Positions 56,670 to 64,000 of a DNA stretch of 64,000 nucleotides are shown in pieces. A program made the position numbers and the translations under genes. This DNA is from Asticcacaulis sp. MM231. Its GTDB lineage: Bacteria > Pseudomonadota > Alphaproteobacteria > Caulobacterales > Caulobacteraceae. Below the pieces are notes generated by a model. The model searched no databases and was not told the origin of the DNA. It was given only the letters and a program-made list of their open reading frames with translations. The stretch is from assembly GCF_964186625.1 (NCBI RefSeq), contig NZ_OZ075108.1, positions 2,294,001 to 2,358,000 of the forward strand, read 5' to 3'. Every line of letters starts with the position of its first letter. Position 1 is the first letter of the stretch.

Positions 56670-59546
56670 TTAGCGTTTCACGACGACTGCCGCGCCCGTA
56701 TAGGCCACATCCTTGTCGAAGGCGTCATAGGCCGTGCTGGCCACGCCCGCCTTGACGAAGCGGACGCGGAAGGTGCGATGGGTGACCATGCCCTTGTAGC
56801 TGCCGCTACGCGCGCCAATGGTCAGCTCACCGGTCTTGTCGTTATAGGTCAGCGGGATACGCGAGAACTCGCCGCGGACATAGCCATTCGACACGCCGTC
56901 ATCTTCGTAGAAGCTGAAGCTGCCGTCAGCGCCGGTATAGACGTTGAGCGTGATCGGGCCGTCGAGCTTTTCATCGACATACTGGGTCACCGGACCGACC
57001 GGCACCACCGAGCCCGCCTTGACGAACAGCGGTATCTGATCAAGCGGCGCCTTGACCGTGATCGATGCGCCACCGTCAAAGCGTTCGCCGGTGTAGTAGT
57101 TATACCAGCCCGCCCCCGCCGGCAGGTAGACGTCACGCGAACGCGCCTCATAGGTGGTCACGGGCGCCACCAGGAAGGATTTGCCGAACATATATTCGTC
57201 ATTGACGTTCTTGGCCTTGGCGTCGTTCGGGAAGTCCATGGCGAAACCGCGCATGATTGTGCCCGAATTGTAGTAGATGTCCGAGGCCGTGGCGTAGATG
57301 TAAGGCATCAGGCGATAGCGCAGCTCGAGATAGCTGACCATGTTGGCGCGCATATCGGAACCGGCCGGCGAAATCTCGCTGATCTCGCGCTTGACGCCTT
57401 CGCCGTGCGAGCGGAACAACGGCGAGAAAGCGCCAAACTGGAACCAGCGCTGGTTCAACTCACGCCATTCCTTCAGGTCCGCTGCCGTGCCGGTGCCACC
57501 CGCCGCACGGTTTTCCTGCAAGCCCCCGACGTCCGAGCCCTGGAAGCGCGTTTCCTGAGCATAGCCGCCGATATCGTGCGTCCAGTTGGGGATACCGGAC
57601 ATCGACATCTGCACGCCGGCCGAAATCTGGTCGTGGAAATTGGCCCAGGTACCGACGATGTCGCCCGACCACACGGCCGAGGCATTGCGCTGCACACCGG
57701 CGAAACCGGAGCGCGTCAGGATGAACTGACGCGTATCGGGCTGATCGACCTTGAGGCCGTCATACATGGCCTTGGTGTTCATCAGGGCATAGGCGTTGTG
57801 GACGATGGCGCCCGGCCCCATCTGTGTCGGGGTGATCAGCTTGGCGAAGTCCTCGATGCGCTCGTTGGAATTGACGTCCGGCTCGGTGTTGTCCATCCAC
57901 CAGGCGTCGATACCGAGCGGGATAAGCTTGTCCTTGAGCTGGCGATAATAGATGTCGCGGGCTTCCTGATTGTAGGGCGAATAGTGGCTGTTGAGATAGC
58001 CAGGCCCCACCCAGTCGCGCGTGCCGTTTTTGACGTTCTGGGTCCACATGTAGCCCTTTTTCTCGAACTCCTTGTAGTTGTCCGTATTGGCGTAGAACTT
58101 GCCCCAGATCGAGAACATGACGTGGGCGTGGTTCTTGTGGACCTCATCGACCATGCCCTTCGGATCAGGGAAGCGCTTGGGGTCAAAATCATGGCTGCCC
58201 CACTGGTCTTCCGGCCAGTAGAACCAGTCCTGCACGATGTTGTCGATCGGCCACTTGTTGTCACGGTAAGTCTTGAGAACCCCCAAAAGCTGATCCTGCG
58301 TTTCATAGCGCTGACGCGACTGCCAGAAGCCGTAGGCCCATTTCGGCATCATCGGCGCCTGGCCGGTCAGGTGACGATAGCCGCCGATCACGCCATCCAG
58401 GCTGTCGGAGGCGATGAAATAGTAGTTCAGGGCGGTGCCGGCTTCCGAGGTCAGGCTGAGCGAATGCTTGTCGGCTTCGGTTTGCGGATTGTTGTGGTGC
58501 ATGGAGATCATGCCACCCGCTGGCTTCCACTCGACATGCAGCTTGACCGGTTTACCCTTGGTGAAGCTGGTCTCAAAATTATGGTACCAGGGGTTCCAGC
58601 CCTGACGCCAGATGTTGTCGAAGATCGTCTTGTCACCGACCTTGAGCGTGGCGTAGTCCGAGGAATACATGCGCAGTTTGTGCACGCCGTCCAGATCCGA
58701 GGTCATGGCGCCATCCCAGACGACCTTGACCGACTTGCCCTGCGTGGCCGCCTTGCTGAGCGCAGCATCCTTCGGCCAGTATTCGGCGACGTCCTTCAGG
58801 TACTGATAGTTGATGTCGGTCTCGACGCGAGTCAGGATCAGCTTGCCGTCGACATAGTATTTCGCCGTCAGGCCGGGCTTACCATCTTCTGTCGTCAGCT
58901 TGAGATCACGGCTGAGCAGGCCATAGCGCGTCGGATTGCCGAAGCGGGTCACCGAATTGTTGTCCCACAGTACGCCGTAATTCATGTCCGACAGAACGAA
59001 CGGCACGCCGACATCCATATTGTGCTGACGCAATTCGACGTCTTCGCCATTGAGATTCATCTGGGCGTTCTGATGCTGGCCGAGGCCGTAGAAGGCTTCT
59101 TTCGTTCCTGTATTGAACTGGGCGCGCGTGGCCACGAAGGATTGGCCCTCGATGGTGACGGGTGTGATGGCCGCCTGCTTCTCGGTCAGGACAGGCTTGC
59201 CGGCGGCGTTGTAAAAGGTAACGAGGCCGGTCTCAAGCGACACGACGGCCGAGGCCTTTCCGGCCTTCAGGGTGACGTCCTTGCTGGTTTGCGAGACGGT
59301 GAAAGCGCCTTCGGGCGTGGCCACGGTCATCAGCGACGGCATCTGCTGGCGCGCCGGATCATCGACCGCCAGAACGTGGATGATCGAATCGCTCATGACC
59401 TCAAGGCGGACTTCCTTCGCCGCCCCTGTGTCAGGCTTGACCACGATGCCGGTGGCGGTTTTCTCAAAGGAACCGGCCAGTGCGGCGCCGGCGGACATCA
59501 CCATGGCCAGGACGGATACCGAAGCCAGAATTTTTGCTGCTCTCAT
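56670..59546 (-). CDS. Secreted GH31 alpha-xylosidase/alpha-glucosidase with PA14-like insert
   Basis: A 958-residue glycoside hydrolase with a signal peptide (to about residue 24, AALAG). It has a GH31 N-terminal beta domain interrupted by a PA14-like module at about 245-370 (KLRMYSSDYATLKVG), a TIM barrel with the nucleophile Asp near 553 (WWMDNTEPD) and acid/base Asp near 626 (AVWSGDIVGTW), and a DUF5110 C-terminus. GH31 with PA14 insert is the pattern of xyloglucan alpha-xylosidases. It follows the GH35 gene by about 25 bp, likely the same operon. Xyloglucan as substrate is inferred. Confidence 0.88.
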   Translation of the reverse strand: MRAAKILASVSVLAMVMSAGAALAGSFEKTATGIVVKPDTGAAKEVRLEVMSDSIIHVLAVDDPARQQMPSLMTVATPEGAFTVSQTSKDVTLKAGKASAVVSLETGLVTFYNAAGKPVLTEKQAAITPVTIEGQSFVATRAQFNTGTKEAFYGLGQHQNAQMNLNGEDVELRQHNMDVGVPFVLSDMNYGVLWDNNSVTRFGNPTRYGLLSRDLKLTTEDGKPGLTAKYYVDGKLILTRVETDINYQYLKDVAEYWPKDAALSKAATQGKSVKVVWDGAMTSDLDGVHKLRMYSSDYATLKVGDKTIFDNIWRQGWNPWYHNFETSFTKGKPVKLHVEWKPAGGMISMHHNNPQTEADKHSLSLTSEAGTALNYYFIASDSLDGVIGGYRHLTGQAPMMPKWAYGFWQSRQRYETQDQLLGVLKTYRDNKWPIDNIVQDWFYWPEDQWGSHDFDPKRFPDPKGMVDEVHKNHAHVMFSIWGKFYANTDNYKEFEKKGYMWTQNVKNGTRDWVGPGYLNSHYSPYNQEARDIYYRQLKDKLIPLGIDAWWMDNTEPDVNSNERIEDFAKLITPTQMGPGAIVHNAYALMNTKAMYDGLKVDQPDTRQFILTRSGFAGVQRNASAVWSGDIVGTWANFHDQISAGVQMSMSGIPNWTHDIGGYAQETRFQGSDVGGLQENRAAGGTGTAADLKEWRELNQRWFQFGAFSPLFRSHGEGVKREISEISPAGSDMRANMVSYLELRYRLMPYIYATASDIYYNSGTIMRGFAMDFPNDAKAKNVNDEYMFGKSFLVAPVTTYEARSRDVYLPAGAGWYNYYTGERFDGGASITVKAPLDQIPLFVKAGSVVPVGPVTQYVDEKLDGPITLNVYTGADGSFSFYEDDGVSNGYVRGEFSRIPLTYNDKTGELTIGARSGSYKGMVTHRTFRVRFVKAGVASTAYDAFDKDVAYTGAAVVVKR

Positions 59547-59571
59547 CTCAAGTCTCCCAAGTTCGTTTTTA

Positions 59572-61249
59572 TTATTGTTCATAGGTTGCCAGACGGACCT
59601 TCAATAGCACAGGCTCGCCGGTAAAGTTCAGACCATAATCGGTCTGGTCGCCATTCCAGACGCGCGACATAACCCACTTGCCGTCTGCGTAGTGACCTTC
59701 CTCGACACGGTCGAGCAACATGCCCTTCTTAGCATTGGCTTCACCGGCGCCGAAGGTGATGCGCGCGTTCAGACCCGCCACCAGGAATTCATTGTCGCTC
59801 AGCTTCGCCACGGCGATACCGCCGCTCGGTGTATCAGAGCCTTCCGGGAAACCGTTCCTGTTCTCCGGGTCCCACTTGCGCAGGCCAAACTGCCATTCGC
59901 GGTAGCTGACCGTGGCGTTCCATTTGGCGCCAAGATCAAGTTTTTGATCCGTGTGGTCGTCCGGCTCGGACACACCCCACACCTGCGATTTCAAAGCTCA
60001 GCTTCGCCCACTCCCGGTCCATCCCGCCGAATAGCTTGTAGACCGTGGCAAAGGGCTTCACCATCTCGATGCCGGTCTTGGTCGTGCCGAGCGGATAGTT
60101 GGAATAGCCGGTGTAATCGAAGCCGAACGGATCGAACCCGATGGCCTGGCGCCCGAGGGCTGAGAAGATGTAGCGGGCATAGACCGGACGGTTGCCGCTT
60201 TCGGCGACGTAGAGCGCGTTGTCCTTGCGAGCATAAAGCTCCAGTGTCTTTTCGTAGCTTTGCGAGGTCGGCGTATAGAGATCGGGCGCCAACAGTTCAA
60301 TGTGCGGCGCGGCCGCCTTCCAGACGTCGATCACGCTATAGACCGGGCCACCGGAGGCATAGGAGCCGGCCGGTTGAGCGGGATTGAGCGGGTCTTTCAG
60401 CGCAGCGTTGACATAGGTCGGCAGCGGATAGATGGCATCGCCCGCCACCACGATGTCGTCGATATAGGAGGCGATCGACCAGGCGTGAAAATACTCGTCG
60501 GCATCCTTGCCGAAGACTGTGTTCCAATCGCCAGACTTTTTATTGTATTTCTTGAGCAAGGCCGCCGGCACCGGTCTGGCCATCAGGGCGTCGGCCTTCT
60601 TGGAATAATCGCGCGCCGGGCCATAGACACCGACCTCGTTTTCCGGCTGGAGCATGATAACCGTGTGCTGCTCGCCATCGATTGCCTTGATGTGCTTGAC
60701 CAGTTCGACATAGGCCTTTTTGTCGGCCTCGCGCGTGGTGTCATACAGCGGTGACAGCGCATAGGAGGTCGTGCCGTCCTTATTGGTCAGGCGTGGGAAG
60801 CGCTTGTTATCGGTCTTGACCCAGGTCGGGGCATAGGACGGGCCGGTGTTCTTCCAGGTGGCGAACCACAGGATCACAAGCCGGACATTGTTTTCGCGCG
60901 CCTGAGTCACCAGCGCATCGACGAAGCTGAAATCGAACTTGCCCTCAACTGGCTCAATCTGCTCCCACGCCACCGGCATGGCCAGGGTGTTGGCGTGCAT
61001 ATCCTTGATGGCCGGCCACACCTTGGGCAGGGCGCCTTCATAGTTACTGGAATTGTTGGCCTGACCGCCGAGGATCAGGAACGGCGCGCCATCGACCATC
61101 AGGGCGAACTTGCCGTTCTTCTGGACGAGTTCGGGGATCGGCTTGGCGGTCTGCGCCTGAACCGAAGCTGAGCCTCCGAGCAGCGCGGCGCCCAATGATA
61201 GCGCTAACAAAAGCCCCTGCTTTTGGGAGGATAACCCTAAACGTCTCAT
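59572..61249 (-). CDS. GH35-type beta-galactosidase-like enzyme, DUF5597 C-terminus, apparent frameshift
   Basis: 558 residues after one base is removed at 59987-59992 (plus strand GATTTC, restored to GATTC), which gives LSFESQVWGVSEPDDH. A signal peptide spans about 1-33 (ASVQAQ). The TIM barrel starts with FLILGGQANNSSNYEG and has the acid/base Glu in LQPENEVGVYG and the probable nucleophile in YVAESGNRP. The C-terminal beta domain is DUF5597-like. It should remove terminal beta-galactosyl units. ATG 61249 (MRRLGLSS). It is divergent from a GntR/FadR gene. Confidence 0.83.
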
Positions 61250-61319
61250 ATCTGTTCCCTCTGACCATGCTGCCATACTTATCATCGCAAAGTTTTTACC
61301 TGCGAACGGACAGTTAACC

Positions 61320-61332
61320 TGTAAAATTTACA
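61320..61332. promoter_or_regulatory. Candidate operator TGTAAAATTTACA
   Basis: Perfect palindrome with one central base, 70 bp upstream of the GH35 start and in the intergenic region divergent to the FCD-type regulator. Such short palindromes fit FadR-type sites, but base composition here is A/T-rich, so chance is possible. Confidence 0.4.
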
Positions 61333-61500
61333 TACAATGTGACCGCTATCAACGGCAAGCGTCAAATCACGAATCCTGTTTTAAAATAGTATTTTTTCTG
61401 TAAGCATTGAAATGCCACGTGCCGAATCCTTAAAATGGCTAAGCGCCGCGGCGTGATGCGGGGATTTAATAAACTATCGTAAGACCAGAAAGCAGATTTC

Positions 61501-62217
61501 ATGCGCTCCGAACTCGGCGTCAGCCTCGCCTACGGGCTTCTCGCCTCGCTTGGCCAGTCCATCGTTACCGGCGAATTTGAAAAGACTGGCTTCCCCACAG
61601 AGGCGGAGCTGTGCACCAAGTTCGGCGCCAGCCGCACCGTCATGCGCGAAGCCGTCAAGATGCTGTCCGCCAAGGGGCTCATCAGCTCGCGCCAGCGTCA
61701 GGGCACGCGCGTCGAGCCGGTCGAAAACTGGAACCTGCTGGACCCGGACGTGCTGCGCTGGCTGATGGAGCGCCCCTACTCCAACAAAATCTTCCTTGAA
61801 TTCACGCAGATGCGCCTGGCGATTGAGCCGACCGCGGCCTTTCTGGCGGCGGAGTTACAGGACAGGCTGGCCATAGCTGGCATCCGCGAAGGCTACGAGG
61901 CGATGGTGCTGCACGGTGGCGCCACGGCCGGCGGCGGCGACAAGGATCTGGCTCTGCAGGCCGATATTGATTTCCACGTCGCCATCCTCAAGGCCTCTGG
62001 CAATCCCTTCTTCTGGCGCCTCAAGCCGCTGATCACCAATGCGCTGAACCTGTCGATTCAACTCACCAACAAGATTGCGGGCCATATGGCCGATCTCGCT
62101 TCGCATGAAGCTATTCTCATCGCCATCGAAAAGGGCGACGCGGCCGCTGCGAAGAATGCCTCAGAGGCTATTCTGTTGGAGTCGTTGACCTTTATTGAAA
62201 CGGCCAAGGCGGTTTAG
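61501..62217 (+). CDS. GntR-family regulator, FadR/FCD type
   Basis: A 238-residue regulator. The N-terminal winged helix reads FPTEAELCTKFGASRTVMREAVKML, cited in part, and LISSRQRQGTRVEP. The C-terminal FCD all-helical domain has the metal/ligand residues in ADIDFHVAILKASGN and SHEAILIAIEKGD. It is divergent from the GH35-GH31 operon and is its most likely regulator, with a sugar or sugar acid as ligand. Confidence 0.9.
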   Translation: MRSELGVSLAYGLLASLGQSIVTGEFEKTGFPTEAELCTKFGASRTVMREAVKMLSAKGLISSRQRQGTRVEPVENWNLLDPDVLRWLMERPYSNKIFLEFTQMRLAIEPTAAFLAAELQDRLAIAGIREGYEAMVLHGGATAGGGDKDLALQADIDFHVAILKASGNPFFWRLKPLITNALNLSIQLTNKIAGHMADLASHEAILIAIEKGDAAAAKNASEAILLESLTFIETAKAV

Positions 62218-62273
62218 CTTCCTCAACGCGCTTAAGGTAAGTGTGAGGCAAAGCTGCGTTCTCATAGAAAAAA

Positions 62274-62295
62274 TGCCCCGCACGATGGCGGGGCA
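62274..62295 (-). terminator. Rho-independent terminator of the right-end TonB receptor gene
   Basis: Stem TGCCCCGC / GCGGGGCA, loop of six bases, with a run of A on the left that reads as T on the minus strand. It lies 34 bp downstream of the receptor stop and between two convergent genes. Confidence 0.8.
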
Positions 62296-62328
62296 AGTCT
62301 GCACAGGGAAAGTGTTTAAGAACGCCAT

Positions 62329-64000
62329 CTAGAACTTGGCCGAAACGCCAACGCGCCAGGTACGGCCATAGGCTTCGTTCTCGACCAGTTGGCTTTTGTT
62401 GCCAACGTAACGCTGCCAGTCGGCCTCGGTCAGGTTCTTGCCTTCGACGTAAAGCTGCCAGTTCGGCGTCACGGCGTAACCGATCTTGAGATCAACCTTG
62501 CCATTGGCGGCGGTATAGACGTCGGTGTCCTTGCTGTCGGTCAGGGTATCGAGATACGCCGAGCGGTAGGTATAGGCGACGCGGGCCGACCAGTTGGCCT
62601 TTTCGTAGGTCAGTTCGGCGGTACCGGTCAGGTCAGATGTATAGATCAGCGCCACCTTGTCGGAACGGCCGGGTGCGCCATCCGTGCTCGAATCCTGCGC
62701 TGTCACGTTAAACGAGGTGCCAAGGCCGTCGAAAGGCGCCGGCAGGCTGTCGAACTGCATGATGAAGTTGAATTCGACGCCGGACACCTTGGCCGATTTC
62801 AGGTTTTGCGACTGCGTGATCTTGGCGCCGTCATAGACCGTGCCGTTGATCGTCTCGTTATCGGCTTCACGTTCGGTGACGAAGATCGGGTTGTCGATTG
62901 ACTTATAGAAGGCGGCGACCGAGATCATACCCTTCTTGCCGAAGTAGTGCTCGTAGCCCGCGTCGAGATTGACCGAGGTCAGCGGATCAAGGTCCGGATT
63001 GCCGACTTCCAGTTCCAGATCGTCCTCATCGTGGTTGATGGCGACGCGCGGCGCCAGATCAACATAGTTCGGACGGCCGATCGAGGTGGTGGCGGCGAAG
63101 CGCACCAGCGAATTACCGTCGAAATCATAGCGACCAACCAGCGAGGGGAAGAGATCGGTATAGGACTTCTTGCCGAAGCTGTTAAAGACGCCAGCGGCTT
63201 CCAGATCGGCCTCAGTCTCGATGTCGTCGGTGTCGAACTGGATCGCCTTGTACTCTGCATCCGTTTGCTCAACGCGCAGGCCGGGGATCAGTGTCAGGTT
63301 GCCGGTGTGGATGGTGGCCTGGACATAGGCGGCCGCCACCTTTTCGCGCACATCGTAATCGCCGCCCAGCTCGTCAGCAATGCTTTCGCCAACATTGACT
63401 TTCAGGAGGCCCTTAGCTTCGGCATCATCGAGCGATTTGAGGAAATCGACGGTCGGTCCAAACTTCGTGGCGTACAGATCACCAGCGTCATAGGACAGGT
63501 AGTTCGACAGCACCAGACCGCTGACATCATAGTAGCGATAATCGACAGCACTGCGCTTGTGGCGCTCGGAGTATTTGACGCCCATCTTGAAGGTGGTATC
63601 GCCACCAAAGGCCGAGGTCGGCAGGGTGTAATCGGCCGAGGCCTGGTTCAAGGTTTCGCGGGCGTGGTCGGCTTCCAGTTCGGCGCTCTTGGATTTCCAC
63701 TTGGTGGCGTCATAGGCGGCAGCACTGGGTGTTAAGCTAAGCAGTTCGCCCGAAAAATCGTAAGCGCCAGTGACGTCCTTTTTGCCGCTGGCGTAGGCGA
63801 AATTGTAGCGGGGATCATCGTCTTTGATGGCGGTCGAACTGGTGGCATCCACTTTCAGCTTGCCGGCGCCAAGCGTGAATTCACCGCCCAGATTGACGGT
63901 GGAGATATGCTCGTCCTCGAAGCGATACTTGGCGTTGCGGCTACCGGCCTTGTTGGTGGTGAAGGTACCCGTGTCGGTGCCGGTGAAGCCCGCCCCCGCC
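62329..64000 (-). CDS. TonB-dependent receptor, 5' end outside the window
   Basis: The C-terminal 556 codons of an outer-membrane receptor beta-barrel. The frame is open to the right edge (GEFTLGAGKL near the edge). Sequence blocks FPSLVGRYDFDGNSLVRFAATTSIGRPN, cited in part, ISVAAFYKSIDNPIFVTE and WRVGVSAKF at the end are those of the TIGR01782-like group, the same as the receptor at 29,296. It is next to the GH31/GH35 locus and may import oligosaccharides. Confidence 0.88.
   Translation of the reverse strand, partial: AGAGFTGTDTGTFTTNKAGSRNAKYRFEDEHISTVNLGGEFTLGAGKLKVDATSSTAIKDDDPRYNFAYASGKKDVTGAYDFSGELLSLTPSAAAYDATKWKSKSAELEADHARETLNQASADYTLPTSAFGGDTTFKMGVKYSERHKRSAVDYRYYDVSGLVLSNYLSYDAGDLYATKFGPTVDFLKSLDDAEAKGLLKVNVGESIADELGGDYDVREKVAAAYVQATIHTGNLTLIPGLRVEQTDAEYKAIQFDTDDIETEADLEAAGVFNSFGKKSYTDLFPSLVGRYDFDGNSLVRFAATTSIGRPNYVDLAPRVAINHDEDDLELEVGNPDLDPLTSVNLDAGYEHYFGKKGMISVAAFYKSIDNPIFVTEREADNETINGTVYDGAKITQSQNLKSAKVSGVEFNFIMQFDSLPAPFDGLGTSFNVTAQDSSTDGAPGRSDKVALIYTSDLTGTAELTYEKANWSARVAYTYRSAYLDTLTDSKDTDVYTAANGKVDLKIGYAVTPNWQLYVEGKNLTEADWQRYVGNKSQLVENEAYGRTWRVGVSAKF

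Noticed and set aside
56778..59624. A 948-codon plus-strand frame opposite GH31
   Set aside because: It mirrors the GH31 codons; high GC bias keeps this frame open. It has no motifs or ribosome-binding site.
63898..63903. GAATTC in the right-end TonB receptor as another error site
   Set aside because: The reading frame is intact across it and codes for a plausible Glu-Phe, so no repair is needed.

Overview
The window looks like chromosomal DNA of a Caulobacteraceae-type alphaproteobacterium, with Asticcacaulis-like content the best guess. The signs are high GC, several large TonB-dependent receptors, a TonB receptor next to a TPR-sulfotransferase, a class II DAHP synthase, a cluster of isoprenoid genes (dxs, ispA) with xseB, a STAS-MlaE fusion, and traces of a GANTC (CcrM) methylation system. 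I see no phage, insertion sequence, CRISPR array or rRNA. There is one tRNA, Val(CAC).

Layout. 1-6,011 (minus): class II DAHP synthase (cut by the window edge), an O-antigen-ligase-like protein, gor, rpiA, glmU. 6,113-12,840: gph, tRNA-Val, a Kef-type antiporter, a methyltransferase, an N-formylglutamate amidohydrolase, folD and a ferredoxin-reductase-like flavoprotein. 12,954-14,343: both subunits of a 3-oxoacid CoA-transferase. 14,597-18,191 (minus): a complete MCE/Mla-type lipid transport system. 18,359-28,942: DUF3253 protein, thioesterase, nucleoside transporter, TonB receptor plus TPR-sulfotransferase, two-component system, chemoreceptor. 29,296-40,697: a phosphorus-scavenging island. 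40,837-48,687: a pair of related membrane proteins, MarR, YqaA, DsbB, Coq7, Nramp-like carrier, HNH nuclease, gluQ and cspA. 49,059-56,491: an apparently inactive lipase-fold protein, DUF1285, RcnB-like protein, dxs, ispA, xseB, histidine phosphatase, cyclopropane fatty acid synthase. 56,670-64,000: a probable xyloglucan side-chain locus (GH31, GH35, GntR/FadR regulator, TonB receptor cut by the edge).

The most interesting system is the island at 29-41 kb. A Tat-exported phospholipase C, a FAD oxidase of the phosphonate-associated type, phosphonoacetaldehyde hydrolase (PhnX) and a DUF5690 carrier form one plus-strand operon. Divergent from it lie a PhnZ-type HD oxygenase and a HutC-type GntR regulator. 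Three copies of a CTGGT-N4-ACCAG palindrome (GTnTAnAC core) sit upstream of the phospholipase, the HD oxygenase and the large TonB receptor, which ties them into one likely regulon. A PstS-like lipoprotein follows. I infer a pathway that cuts aminoethylphosphonate head groups from phosphonolipids and turns them into phosphate.

A second window-wide signal is technical but informative. Eight genes are broken by a single extra base, and in each case removing it restores both the conserved protein and a GANTC site (GAANTC becomes GANTC). A ninth is explained by one base missing from GANTC. This looks like systematic base-calling error at CcrM-methylated adenines, so these genes are probably intact in the organism.
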